DNA of 60,965 bases from Acidobacteriota bacterium (GTDB taxonomy: Bacteria > Acidobacteriota > JAAYUB01): assembly GCA_018001935.1 (NCBI GenBank), contig JAGNHB010000032.1, positions 1 to 60,965 on the forward strand, written 5' to 3'. This document shows positions 18,202 to 26,624 of the stretch, in pieces. Within the stretch, counting starts at the first letter, position 1, and each line of letters begins with the position of its first letter. Below the pieces are notes generated by a model, which made no database searches, was not told the DNA's origin, and was given only the letters and a program-made list of their open reading frames with translations. The position numbers and the translations under genes are program-made.

Positions 18202-19212
18202 ATGCGGCGATGCAAGCAAAGAATGAAGAATGAAAACCGGGGGTCGACGGGGAAGGCGGACGCGCCCGGCGACCCGAAACAGGCTTCACCTTCCAGTGCT
18301 CGCGCGCCTGACCTGCGGACTGCGGTGCAGGGGGGGCGGGCGGGTGATGGCGTCGAGCCGTTGCTCCGTGCCCTGGAAACGGTGCGGGACCGGTGCCCCG
18401 AAGGTTTCGTCGAGGACGCCGACCCGGTCCGTTTCCCCCGGCGGTTCGGCGGGAAGGCGGACGCCGAGGCCGCCGGGTGGTTCGCCGCCCTGCTGGCCTA
18501 CGGCCGCCGGGACCTGTTCCTGGGCATCCTGGAGCGGTTCTTCGCCCTCCTGCCGACGGACCTGGCGGACGGCCTGCGCCGCTTCGACCCGGCCCGGGAC
18601 GCTCGACGGTTCTTCCCCCTGCGTTACCGTTTCAACACCGGCGCCGACCTGGCCCTGGCGGCGGCCGTGCTGGGCCGGGTCCTCCGGGGGCACGAGGACC
18701 TGGAGGCGTATTTCGGAAGCTTCAAGGCCGGCGGGGCGGGCGACGTCTCGGAAGCGCTGCGCGGGATGCTCCGGGACCTGCGGGCCCGCCTGGATAGCCT
18801 GGCCGGACACCCGGCCTTCCGCGGGCGGACGGGGACCCCCCTTTTCCTGTTCCCGGACCCCGACGGCGCCAGTTCCCTCAAGCGGCCCTTCCTCTTCCTG
18901 CGGTGGATGGTCCGGCGGGAAGCGCCCGACCTGGGACTGTGGACCGGGATCGACCCCGGCCGCCTGGTGATGCCCCTGGACGTGCACGTCTTCCGCCTTG
19001 CCCGTCGCCTGGGCCTCACCCACCGGTCCTCCCCGGGGCTCCCGGCCGCCCGGGAAGTCACCGCCGCCTTCCGCCGGCTCTGCCCGGAGGACCCGCTGCG
19101 CTGGGACTTCGCCCTCAGTTGGTGGGGCACCACCCGCTGCGGCGGCGGTGAGGGCCCGTGCGACCCGTCCGTCCGGACGACCTGCCCGCTGGCGGCCATG
19201 TGCAGGCTATAG
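18202..19212 (+). CDS. TIGR02757/DUF2400 family protein with EndoIII-like C-terminus
   Basis: A 336-residue protein; about 50 poorly conserved N-terminal residues make the start uncertain (18202 or 18223). The family core begins near 'VRFPRRFGGKADAEAAGWFA'. The C-terminal third resembles endonuclease III: 'LDVHVFRLARRLGL' aligns with the catalytic-Asp segment 'VDTHVFRV', and Cys-x6-Cys-x7-Cys-x5-Cys closely follows the [4Fe-4S] loop pattern. A DNA-repair-related role is inference. The stop codon lies in the first heptamers of a dispersed 290-bp repeat. Confidence 0.82.
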   Translation: MRRCKQRMKNENRGSTGKADAPGDPKQASPSSARAPDLRTAVQGGRAGDGVEPLLRALETVRDRCPEGFVEDADPVRFPRRFGGKADAEAAGWFAALLAYGRRDLFLGILERFFALLPTDLADGLRRFDPARDARRFFPLRYRFNTGADLALAAAVLGRVLRGHEDLEAYFGSFKAGGAGDVSEALRGMLRDLRARLDSLAGHPAFRGRTGTPLFLFPDPDGASSLKRPFLFLRWMVRREAPDLGLWTGIDPGRLVMPLDVHVFRLARRLGLTHRSSPGLPAAREVTAAFRRLCPEDPLRWDFALSWWGTTRCGGGEGPCDPSVRTTCPLAAMCRL

Positions 19213-19500
19213 GCTGTAGGCTGTAGTCCCTACGAAGTAAGATCTTTGGCAAAATGAGCACGATTTGAGATCATCGGTGGGCTCCCACCGCTTTCAGAGC
19301 GGGGAAACCCGGTGCGGGGACGGAGGAGGGAATCCCGGCCGCGTCGTCCGGCATGCCCCGGGGCTAAAATGCCCCACTGGTGCTGATCCGGTTCCGGAAT
19401 CGACGTATCCGGTCTCTCGCAAGGACGCCAGGACCCAAAGCCTCGCAAAGGAATCCCCCTTTTCCGGTTCCGGCTTTGCGAGGCTTGGCGTCTTTGCGCC
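19205..19500 (-). repeat. About 290-bp dispersed repeat, copy B
   Basis: The inverted partner of 6700-6994 (see there for shared landmarks). It begins inside the last codons of the TIGR02757 gene with AGGCTATAGGCTGTAGGCTG units. The rest of the gap to 19586 shows no gene. Confidence 0.8.
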
Positions 19501-19586
19501 TGGCCAACAGCCTACTTCTTCCCGTCCGTCTCGATCGTGCCTTTCCCCTTCTGATCCCGGGACCCGAGATCGCACGACTGGGACAT

Positions 19587-19703
19587 TCAGGTGGGGACCC
19601 CGAGCTTGGGCAGGATCCACTTCTGCAGGGCGAACCAGGCGAACACGATGAGCAGCACCACCAGGATGTCTTTCATATACCCTCGCATGAACTTCTTGAT
19701 CAT
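19587..19703 (-). CDS. 38-residue single-pass membrane peptide overlapping the DUF512 gene
   Basis: The ATG at 19703 overlaps the DUF512 stop (shared ATGA) and an AGGAAGG site lies 8 nt upstream, so translational coupling is likely. The peptide has a basic amphipathic start ('MIKKFMRGYMK'), one hydrophobic span ('ILVVLLIVFAWFAL') and a short basic tail ('WILPKLGVPT'). That predicts an inner-membrane anchor with a cytoplasmic N-terminus. I know of no named family. The strong ribosome site and coupling argue that it is real. Confidence 0.65.
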   Translation of the reverse strand: MIKKFMRGYMKDILVVLLIVFAWFALQKWILPKLGVPT

Positions 19704-21061
19704 GACTTGCCTTCCTCCGTGATCGTGCGAACGTCCCTTCGATGCCGTCGTGCAGTCGGGGATTCGGAGAGGGCCCTGACGATCCCGTCCGGGCAGGGGG
19801 CGCAGGCCGTCACCGGGAACCCGGTTTCGCGCTCGAGATCGTCGAGGGTCCGGTTGTCGAGGAAGCGCCCGTCGGCGTTGAGGCAGGAGGACGGGACGCC
19901 CAGGAACTCCCCCGCATCGACGCCCCGGGCGGCGGCCAGGAGGTCGCTTCCCGAAAGGAGCCCGGCCACCGTCACCCGGCCGCCCAGGAAGCGGTTGGGC
20001 ACTTCCAGCACCCCCAGCGCCGCCCCGTGGAAGCGGTTGAAACGCTCGAGGCACTCCCGCAGGAGGGGTGCGAAGGAGGCCCCGGTGGCGAACAGGGCCC
20101 GGCGGCCGGCGAAGGCCTTCCGGCGGCGGCGGAGCAGCTCACCGAAGCCGTCGAGGAAGTCCCGGGCCATGCCGATGCCGTTCTCCAGCTGGGGGAAGCC
20201 TTCGTAGGCTTCCACCGGCGGGAGGGGCGCCCCCGCCTGGAGGTAGAACTCGTCGGCGGCCCAGACGAACCGGCTCCCGAACCGGTCCCGGCACGCCGCC
20301 TGCAAACGGTCGATCCGATCCAGGGTCTCGCGGCAGAAGGCGGGGTCGGGGGACGTCAGCGCCGGGAGCCTTTCCCGGTGCGCCGTGAGGCCCAGCGGCA
20401 CCACGCCCACGGAGACCACGGCCGGTCGGCTCGCGGCGAGGTCTTCCACGGTCCGCTCCAGGACGTCGCCGTCGTTGATCCCCGGGCAGAGGACCACCTG
20501 GGTGTGGAGGGTGACCCCGTTCGCGACCAGGAAGCGGAAGTGCTCGTCGAAGCGGTCCGTGCCGCGGGGGACCGTCAACCGCCGGCGGACGTCGGGGTCG
20601 GTGGCGTGGACCGATACGTAGAGCGGCGAGAGCTTCTGGTCGACGATCCGCCGGAGGTCGCGGCCCGACACGTTGCTGAGGGTGACGAAGTTGCCGTAGA
20701 GGAAGGAGTGGCGGAAGTCCTCGTCCTTGATGCGGAGGGTGCGGCGGACGCCCTTGGGGAGCTGGTCCACGAAGCAGAAGACGCAGCGGTTGCGGCAGGT
20801 CCGGGGGGGGATCTCCGCCCAGCGGACGCCGAGGGGCTCGCCGTCGCCCAGCTCGAACTCCACGTCCCACAGCTCGCCGTCGGGCTTGCGGACCCGCAGG
20901 GTGTTCTCCTCGAACTCCGCGTAGTGGAACTGGTAATCGAGGTAGTCCTCCAGGGGTTCGCCGTTGAGGGCGAGGCAGACGTCCCCCGGCCCCAGGCCCA
21001 TCTCCGCCGCGGGCGAACCCGGTTCCACCGCCTCGATCCTCAGCCCTTCCCGCCTTGCCAT
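19700..21061 (-). CDS. DUF512 radical-SAM-like protein with N-terminal PDZ domain
   Basis: A 453-residue protein; the ATG at 21061 follows GGAGGCGGG. A PDZ-like domain at about 5-60 ('VEPGSPAAEMGLGPGDVCLA') is followed by the cluster site Cys89-x3-Cys93-x2-Cys96 ('CRNRCVFCFVDQLP'). Then comes a radical-SAM-like barrel ('LYVSVHATDPDVRRRL', 'HTQVVLCPGINDG') and the DUF512 C-terminal domain. Length and order match the family. Its biochemical role is not established to my knowledge. It overlaps by 4 nt with a downstream membrane peptide. Confidence 0.9.
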   Translation of the reverse strand: MARREGLRIEAVEPGSPAAEMGLGPGDVCLALNGEPLEDYLDYQFHYAEFEENTLRVRKPDGELWDVEFELGDGEPLGVRWAEIPPRTCRNRCVFCFVDQLPKGVRRTLRIKDEDFRHSFLYGNFVTLSNVSGRDLRRIVDQKLSPLYVSVHATDPDVRRRLTVPRGTDRFDEHFRFLVANGVTLHTQVVLCPGINDGDVLERTVEDLAASRPAVVSVGVVPLGLTAHRERLPALTSPDPAFCRETLDRIDRLQAACRDRFGSRFVWAADEFYLQAGAPLPPVEAYEGFPQLENGIGMARDFLDGFGELLRRRRKAFAGRRALFATGASFAPLLRECLERFNRFHGAALGVLEVPNRFLGGRVTVAGLLSGSDLLAAARGVDAGEFLGVPSSCLNADGRFLDNRTLDDLERETGFPVTACAPCPDGIVRALSESPTARRHRRDVRTITEEGKS

Positions 21062-21084
21062 CCCGCCTCCCCCGAACAGCATCC

Positions 21085-21290
21085 ACCGATATTAAACCAC
21101 GAAATACACGAAATTTGATCCCACATCTGCAGGTCCAGCCGCATCGATCCGCGCTGTGAACTCACGATTGCCTCGGAAATCGATCACGGTTTTTCATGGG
21201 CGCGATACTGCATTCTCGTCCGGATTCCTTTCGTGCAGTTCGTGTATTTTGTATATTTCGTGGTTATGTTCCGGCTTTCCCGGGTGGCGT
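21085..21290. repeat. CACGAAATACACGAAATTT-type short repeats between DUF512 gene and trmFO
   Basis: Fragments of the degenerate family occur at about 21095-21113 (one orientation) and 21235-21270 (opposite orientation, 'TTCGTGTATTTTGTATATTT'), giving a loose inverted pair. No gene is visible. Confidence 0.5.
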
Positions 21291-21311
21291 TCGTGGGTTC
21301 TTGTGTTCCGC

Positions 21312-22649
21312 TTACATACCCTGTTCCATCTCCGCGGTGAATGCCCGGAAGACCCCCAGCGCCTCCGTCACGCGGTGGGCGTGCTGTTCCGCCTTTCCGC
21401 GGATCCGGCGCTTGAGCCCCGGTTCCGGCGGGGGGAGCAGGGCGAAGCTCATGTTGGTGGGCTGGTAACGGTCCGGCTCCGCGTGGGTCCAGAAGTGCTG
21501 CAGGCTCCCCAGCGCCGTTTCCCGGGGGAACAGGAGCGGCGGGAGGCCCCGGAGGCGTCGGTGGACCTGGAGCGCCGCCAATAGACCGGTGGCGACGGCT
21601 TCAACGTACCCTTCCAGGCCCATGAGCTGCCCGGCGAGGAAGACCCCCGGGCAGGCCTTCATCTCCAGGGACGCGTCCAGCACCCGCGGGGCGTTGACGA
21701 AGGTGTTGCGGTGCATCTTCCCCAGTCGAAGGAAGCGGGCGTTCGCCAGGCCCGGGATCATCCGGAACACCCGCTCCTGCTCCCCGTAGCGGAGGTTGGT
21801 CTGGAAACCCACCAGGTTGTAGGCCTCCGCCAGGGCGTTCTCCTTCCGGAGTTGCAGAACAGCCCAGGGGCGGCGCCCCGTGCGGGGGTCGTCCAGGCCC
21901 ACCGGCTTGAGGGGTCCGAAGCGGAGGGTGTCGGGGCCCCGCCGGGCCAGTTCCTCCACCGGCAGGCACCCCTCGAAGAAGCGGGGTTCCTCGAAGGCGT
22001 GGAGCGGGTGCTGCTCCGCCGCGAGCAGGGCTTCGAGGAAGCGTTCGTAGGCCTCCCGATCGAAGGGGCAGTTGAGGTAGTCGTCGCCGCCCCTCCCGTA
22101 GCGGGAGGACTCCCAGGCCACGCCGAAGTCGATGGAGTCCCTCGCCACGATGGGGCTGACGGCGTCGTGGAAGTAGAGGTGGCCCGCCCCGGCGGCCCGG
22201 GACAGGGCGCCGGCCAGGGCGTCGGAGGCCAGGGGGCCGGCGGCCACGATGACGGGGCGGTCGGGGCCGACGTCCTCCGCCGCCTCGCGCCGGACCTCGA
22301 CGAGCGGGTGGCCCTCGAGGGCTTCGGTGACCCGCCGGGCGAAGCGCTCCCGGTCCACCGCCAGGGCGTGGCCGGCCGGGACGCGGGTTTCGTCGGCGGA
22401 GAGCATCACCAGGCTGCCCAGTGTGCGCAGTTCCTCCTTGAGCAGGAAGACGGCGGACGCCGGCGCCTCGGACTTGAGGGAGTTGGAGCAGACCAACTCG
22501 GCGAGGTCCCCGGTTCGGTGGGCGGGGGTCATCGTGCCGGGGCGCATTTCCAGGAGCCGGACGGGCACGCCCCGCCGGGCGAGCTGCCAGGCGGCCTCGC
22601 TCCCCGCCAAACCGCCTCCGATCACCGTCACCGTCGTCGTTCCGGACAT
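21312..22649 (-). CDS. trmFO: Methylenetetrahydrofolate-tRNA-(uracil-5-)-methyltransferase
   Basis: A folate/FAD-dependent enzyme that makes m5U54 in the tRNA T-loop. It has 445 residues and starts at MSGTTTVTV after GGAGGAC. FAD-binding '[16 protein letters not shown]' opens the protein, followed by family signatures '[10 protein letters not shown]', '[10 protein letters not shown]', 'FGPLKPVGL', 'QLRKEN' and '[12 protein letters not shown]'. A longer frame upstream reads through CACGAAATACACGG and CCACGGATGAACACGG repeats and is rejected. TrmFO replaces TrmA in many non-gammaproteobacteria. Confidence 0.96.
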   Translation of the reverse strand: MSGTTTVTVIGGGLAGSEAAWQLARRGVPVRLLEMRPGTMTPAHRTGDLAELVCSNSLKSEAPASAVFLLKEELRTLGSLVMLSADETRVPAGHALAVDRERFARRVTEALEGHPLVEVRREAAEDVGPDRPVIVAAGPLASDALAGALSRAAGAGHLYFHDAVSPIVARDSIDFGVAWESSRYGRGGDDYLNCPFDREAYERFLEALLAAEQHPLHAFEEPRFFEGCLPVEELARRGPDTLRFGPLKPVGLDDPRTGRRPWAVLQLRKENALAEAYNLVGFQTNLRYGEQERVFRMIPGLANARFLRLGKMHRNTFVNAPRVLDASLEMKACPGVFLAGQLMGLEGYVEAVATGLLAALQVHRRLRGLPPLLFPRETALGSLQHFWTHAEPDRYQPTNMSFALLPPPEPGLKRRIRGKAEQHAHRVTEALGVFRAFTAEMEQGM

Positions 22650-22687
22650 GCCCGTCCTCCCATCCCCCAAACCGATAACCCGGAAAA

Positions 22688-22872
22688 GAAACCACGAAAT
22701 ACACGGAATACGCGAAATTAATTGAGCAACTGCCGGCCGCAACCCAATCTCAACCACGGATGAACACGGATCAACACCGATTTCGGAGGAAACCCCCATG
22801 GACAATTCCCGTCTCGCCCTTCCGGTCCTTTGGGTCCCTTTGGTCCTTTAGGTCCTTTCGTCCTTTCACGCC
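22688..22872. repeat. Three short-repeat families stacked in one spacer
   Basis: In order: CCACGAAATACACGGAATAC (about 22692), CCACGGATGAACACGGATCA (about 22755) and GGTCCTTTGGGTCCCTTTGG (about 22828-22868). The last ends a few bases before the stop codon of the opposing gene at 22875. Confidence 0.65.
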
Positions 22873-22874
22873 CG

Positions 22875-23699
22875 TCATTTCCCCGCCGAACCCCGGTCGC
22901 CCATCGATCCGCCGCCCTGCTCAGCCGCGGACGCGGCGGTTTCGGCCTTCCAGCGCGCCAGGCGCTTCCGCCAGGGCGCCCGGCGAAACGGCTCCTCCCG
23001 GACCAGGTTGGCCACGAGCAGCGCGACCAGGAAGGTGAAGGCCCAGGCGAAGATGATCGGGAGAAAGGTGCGGGCGTGGCCGCCGATGAGGGAGGCCAGG
23101 AAGGCCACGGCCAGGATCGGAATAAAAAACATGAGAAAGACAATCGCTTCGGGAACCCCGGGCACGACGTAGCGGTGGCGAAGGGCGGCGGCCTCGGCCA
23201 GGCCGGGGGGCAGACCGTGCAGGTGCTGCAGCATGAAGGCGGCGGGGCGCGGCGCGTCTTCCCCGGCGAGACCGGTGACGCGGTTGCTCAGGTCCTTTCG
23301 GAGGGCGGGATCGCTTTCCAACAGACCCGTGTCCGCCGCGACCCGGATGACCCTTTCCCGCAGGTCGTCCCAGCCTTGCTGGTGGAGGAACTCCTCGAGG
23401 GTCTCCGGGGGGAGCCGGAACATCTCGTCGATGAAGCCGTACCGCTCGACCCACGGCGTCCAGGACCGGGCCACGGCCGCGGCGTGAGCGCGCACCGCTT
23501 CGCCGACCCGGCGACGGGTATCCTCCAGGGGCCTGCCGGCCGCCAGCAGGCGTTCCTCCGCCTCCCGGGGCGAGTAGCCGGTCCGGCAGGCATTCTTGAG
23601 CGGCCGACCACTCGGGGTGCTTGCCGGAAAATGCCGGTACCGCGAACGGTCGAGTTTCCGAGGCGTCATTTTCAGAACCTTCCAGGCGGATTCGTCCAT
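22875..23699 (-). CDS. Uncharacterised protein with two C-terminal membrane segments
   Basis: A 274-residue protein starting at MDESAWKVL; the ribosome site is moderate (GGAGAGG) and an upstream ATG at 23741 is possible. A soluble, helical N-terminal part of about 170 residues precedes two adjacent transmembrane segments ('AIVFLMFFIPILAVAFLASL' and 'LPIIFAWAFTFLVALLVANL') and a basic tail. The soluble part would then lie on one side of the membrane. No family is recognised; the neighbours give no clue. Confidence 0.7.
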   Translation of the reverse strand: MDESAWKVLKMTPRKLDRSRYRHFPASTPSGRPLKNACRTGYSPREAEERLLAAGRPLEDTRRRVGEAVRAHAAAVARSWTPWVERYGFIDEMFRLPPETLEEFLHQQGWDDLRERVIRVAADTGLLESDPALRKDLSNRVTGLAGEDAPRPAAFMLQHLHGLPPGLAEAAALRHRYVVPGVPEAIVFLMFFIPILAVAFLASLIGGHARTFLPIIFAWAFTFLVALLVANLVREEPFRRAPWRKRLARWKAETAASAAEQGGGSMGDRGSAGK

Positions 23700-24033
23700 T
23701 CCGGCCTCTCCCCCTGCCGCACTTGCCCGGGCGGGCGACACCCGGTCCCTGGACCTCCGGCCGCGGACAGGATAGCTGAAAAGACGTCCGGTTCACAGGC
23801 TTTTTTGGGAGGCAGCCCTGACGAACGCGTATCAAGCCGGTTCAACCGCAGGGAACACAGGGAATACCAAACTCACAAGACAGGTTCATATGGGAATCGT
23901 GCAGAGGGGTGGACACCGCGCTGGGCTTTCCCGGGCGACCGGAAGACGCCGCTCCACGCGGCCGGCTCAACGCCTTTCCGTTGCCCTGAGCGTCTATTGA
24001 AGCGGAAAAGCTGTGATGAAACGATCGAACAGC

Positions 24034-24193
24034 CTTAACGGCCCCGCAAAAAGTCCCTTGCAGCCCGCGAATCACGCGAACGAACGCGAATCAGAATCCA
24101 ATAAGTCAAAGAAATCATAAGCGTTATGAATTCGCGTGCATTGGCGTTATTCGCGGGATATCTCCATTTTGGCGACTTTTTGCGGGTGCGTCG
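24034..24193. repeat. Palindromic element, AAAAAGTC-end family, copy 4
   Basis: The ends CCCCGCAAAAAGTC and GACTTTTTGCGGG are inverted. Inner arms share CCCGCGAAT and CACGCGAA segments in opposite orientation, so most of the 160 bp can pair around a centre near 24115. It lies in a 570-bp gap otherwise without genes; a degenerate run ('AACCGCAGGGAACACAGGGA') lies at 23845. Confidence 0.75.
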
Positions 24194-24273
24194 CCTTTAC
24201 GATTTCTTTACGGTCGGCGGGGTGTTTCGTGGGGTAAAATCGTCTCGAGAGGTTGGGAAAGAGGGAGGCCACG

Positions 24274-25164
24274 ATGCTGGGTGGAGCGACGAAAGTAGGG
24301 TTCGGGTGGGTGCTGTCCGGTTGGCTGGCGGGAGTCGGCGTCGCGGCGCCCCCCGCGAAGCCCCCCGCCGTGAAGGGGGCGACGCCGGCCGCGGCGGTGG
24401 CCGCCGTGCGGAAACAGGCCCCGCCGGGGTTCACGGTGCTGGTCGAGCCGCCCTTCGTGGTGGCGGGCGACGAGGCGCCCGAGACGGTGAGACGGCGGGC
24501 GACCACCACGGTGAAGTGGGCCGTGGACAGGCTCAAGCAGGACTTCTTCCGCAAAGACCCCGTGGAGACCCTCACCATCTGGCTCTTCAAGGACGACGCC
24601 AGCTACCGGAAGCACGCGAAGCTGCTCTTCGGGGACACCCCGGAGACGCCCTACGGCTATTACTCCGCCCGGCATCGCGCCCTGGTGATGAACATCGCCA
24701 CCGGCGGCGGGACGCTGGTGCACGAGATCGTCCACCCCTTCATGCACGCCAACTTCCCCGCGTGCCCGCCCTGGTTCAACGAGGGGCTGGGGTCGCTCTT
24801 CGAGCAGTGCCACGAGCGGGACGGCCACATCGTCGGCCTGACCAACTGGCGGCTGGAGGGGCTCCAGCAGGCGATCCGGGCGGGGAACACGGTGAGCTTC
24901 CGGGAGCTGACCGCCAAGACCGACGCGGAGTTCTACGGGGCCTCGGGCAACCCGAAGTACAGCCAGTTCTACGGCCAGTCGCGCTACCTCTGTTACTACC
25001 TCCAGGAGCAGGGCCTCCTGGTGAAGTTCTACCGCGACTTCACCGCCAACGCCAGGGCGGACCCCACCGGTTACAAGACGTTGCAGAACGTTCTGGGCGA
25101 GAAGGACATGGCGGCGTTCCAGAAGCGGTGGGAACGCTACGTCCTCGGGCTGCGATTCCCTTGA
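24274..25164 (+). CDS. Exported HExxH metalloprotease-like protein
   Basis: A 296-residue protein; the ATG at 24274 follows GGGAGG. The N-terminus has a weakly basic start and a hydrophobic stretch ('VGFGWVLSGWLAGVGVAA') consistent with a signal peptide. 'HEIVH' (150-154) and Glu170 in 'WFNEGLGSLFE' form a metalloprotease-like site of the peptidase MA type, shared in outline with the protein at 15408. The middle contains 'LTIWLFKDDASYRKHAK'. The target is unknown. It has no obvious operon partner. Confidence 0.78.
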   Translation: MLGGATKVGFGWVLSGWLAGVGVAAPPAKPPAVKGATPAAAVAAVRKQAPPGFTVLVEPPFVVAGDEAPETVRRRATTTVKWAVDRLKQDFFRKDPVETLTIWLFKDDASYRKHAKLLFGDTPETPYGYYSARHRALVMNIATGGGTLVHEIVHPFMHANFPACPPWFNEGLGSLFEQCHERDGHIVGLTNWRLEGLQQAIRAGNTVSFRELTAKTDAEFYGASGNPKYSQFYGQSRYLCYYLQEQGLLVKFYRDFTANARADPTGYKTLQNVLGEKDMAAFQKRWERYVLGLRFP

Positions 25165-25242
25165 GCCGGATCAACCGGAAAACAAACCACGAACCAAACG
25201 AACAAAACCCGCAGTTCTATGGTCGGACGTCCAAGATCCGGA

Positions 25243-25271
25243 TTGAATTAACGGCAGCGATGTAATACAAT
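25243..25271 (+). promoter_or_regulatory. Promoter of the toxin-antitoxin operon
   Basis: TTGAAT (25243-25248), a 17-nt spacer and TACAAT (25266-25271) form a strong-looking sigma-70-type promoter. The -10 box overlaps the left arm of the operator palindrome. Confidence 0.65.
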
Positions 25272-25290
25272 CAATCTGTTGTTGTATTAC
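25262..25290. promoter_or_regulatory. Operator palindrome of the toxin-antitoxin operon
   Basis: GTAATACAA (25262-25270) and TTGTATTAC (25282-25290) form a perfect 9-bp inverted repeat with an 11-bp spacer, ending 11 bp before the antitoxin start. Overlap with the promoter fits autorepression by the antitoxin or toxin-antitoxin complex, as is usual for such operons. Confidence 0.75.
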
Positions 25291-25301
25291 GGGAGGTGGG
25301 C

Positions 25302-25538
25302 ATGACCGTCAGCCTGAGAATGTCCGCGGAGACGAAGGAGAAACTGAAGCAGGCGGCCGAAGCGTCCGGGCGAACGCAGAGCCGTTACATTCTGGACTTG
25401 GTGGAGGATTCCCTGGGGTTGTCGGAGCGGGAGCGAAAGGTTCGGGCGCTGGCGGGGTGGATGAGCGACGTGGAAGCCGCTGAGTTGTCGGAGAACCTCG
25501 CCGTTTTCGAGACCGTCCATCCGGGAGACTGGGCATGA
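25302..25538 (+). CDS. Antitoxin of a VapBC-type pair, ribbon-helix-helix-like
   Basis: A 78-residue protein; the ATG at 25302 follows GGGAGGTGGG. The N-terminus 'MTVSLRMSAETKEKLKQAAE' followed by 'RTQSRYILDLVEDSL' reads as a beta strand and two helices, the ribbon-helix-helix DNA-binding pattern. The C-terminal part would wrap the toxin. It overlaps the PIN toxin gene by 4 nt (ATGA), and a perfect palindrome lies just upstream as its probable binding site. Confidence 0.82.
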   Translation: MTVSLRMSAETKEKLKQAAEASGRTQSRYILDLVEDSLGLSERERKVRALAGWMSDVEAAELSENLAVFETVHPGDWA

Positions 25539-25930
25539 ACCTGGTGCTGGACACCTCGGCCTACGTCGGCTTCGCTCGGGGCCACGAGCCTGTCGTCGCC
25601 GCCCTGGCGCGGAAAGGGACGACGCTCTGGATCCCCGCCGTCGTTCTCGGGGAACTGCGCTACGGGTTCCTGAAGGGGACGCGGGCGGCCTGGAACGAGG
25701 AGAAGCTCGGACAGGTGATGAAGGAACTGGACATCCGGGTCATCGACGTGGACGAGGACGTCACGCGCAAATACGCCGTCGTCTACCTTTCCCTTGAAAA
25801 AAAGGGCACGAAAATCCCCGTCAACGACGTCTGGATCGCGGCCTCCTGCCTGAGCATGGGCGGGACGCTCCTCACCTCGGACCGACACTTCGAAGCCGTT
25901 GAGACCCTCGACTTGATGCTGTTCGAGTAG
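25535..25930 (+). CDS. vapC: PIN-domain toxin, VapC-type ribonuclease
   Basis: A 131-residue PIN-domain protein. The acidic metal-binding residues are all visible: Asp6 in 'LVLDTSAY', Glu40 in 'VLGELRYG', Asp98 in 'PVNDVWIAA' and Asp116 in 'LLTSDRHF'. VapC toxins cleave tRNA or rRNA when freed from the antitoxin. With intact residues, the toxin is expected to be active. It is coupled to the antitoxin gene by an ATGA overlap. The following 870 bp hold only repeats. Confidence 0.9.
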   Translation: MNLVLDTSAYVGFARGHEPVVAALARKGTTLWIPAVVLGELRYGFLKGTRAAWNEEKLGQVMKELDIRVIDVDEDVTRKYAVVYLSLEKKGTKIPVNDVWIAASCLSMGGTLLTSDRHFEAVETLDLMLFE

Positions 25931-26009
25931 AAACACCCATCCCGAAGAGATTCTCGCCTTTGGCCCGTTGAGGGGCATCAAACCAGGGAGATGAAGGAAA
26001 TTCGGCTCC

Positions 26010-26276
26010 CATCCCGAAGGGATTAAAGAAATTAGCCGGCGGGTACTCCACCGGAGGTGGTGTTCCCGCCGGGAAAGCGGTTGTAATGAAGGTCAGCGCC
26101 CCGGAGGCGGCGCGAGAAAACTGCTGCCCGTGCCATCCCGATGAACAAGGAGACCTTCCGGCGCCGCCTCCGGGGCGCGGGACCGAGAGGCGGGTACCGT
26201 TTTTCCGGTGGGAGCACCGCCTCCGGCGGAGCACCCACCGGCTAATATCCGGAATCCCTTCGGGATAAAGAGGCAG
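26010..26276. repeat. Large composite palindrome
   Basis: The outer left arm (from CATCCCGAAGGGATT, then TTAGCCGGCGGGTACTCC) matches the reverse complement of the right arm with few changes over about 60 bp. Perfect inner arms GCGCCCCGGAGGCGGCGC (26096-26113) and its inverse (26161-26178) are concentric with it. Each outer arm has its own hairpins (CCCGAAGGG; CTCCACCGGAGG). A partial relative, CATCCCGAAGAGATT, lies at 25939. Confidence 0.8.
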
Positions 26277-26624
26277 ACGCTTCGAGAAAGCCAAAGACCT
26301 CGGCTTTGGTGTTACCCGTCTTCTACATCCTACCTCTGATCGAACTACCGGGTTTTGTCCCTTGTTTGACGACGGGTATCCCACGCCTCAGTGACCTGAT
26401 CAGAAATTTGAAGGAAAATCGACGGAAACCGGAGCGATTCCCTATAAAAACCTCGAGATCTCGTCCTTGTTGGGTTCCGCATCAATGACATCCGCTTTTC
26501 CTCCCCCTATCCAGCCCCTGTCGATGCACTCCCTGCCGTCCCGATGGCTCTCTTGGCGTGAGGTCTTCCCATCCGTAGGGCAAAGCGGCAACTCGGGGAC
26601 TCGCTGCCGCACTCCGAAAGCGGC

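Noticed and set aside
22650..22805. N-terminal extension of the trmFO frame to 22805
   Set aside because: The extra codons are translated spacer repeats; the ATG at 22649 has a good ribosome site and gives the standard TrmFO start.
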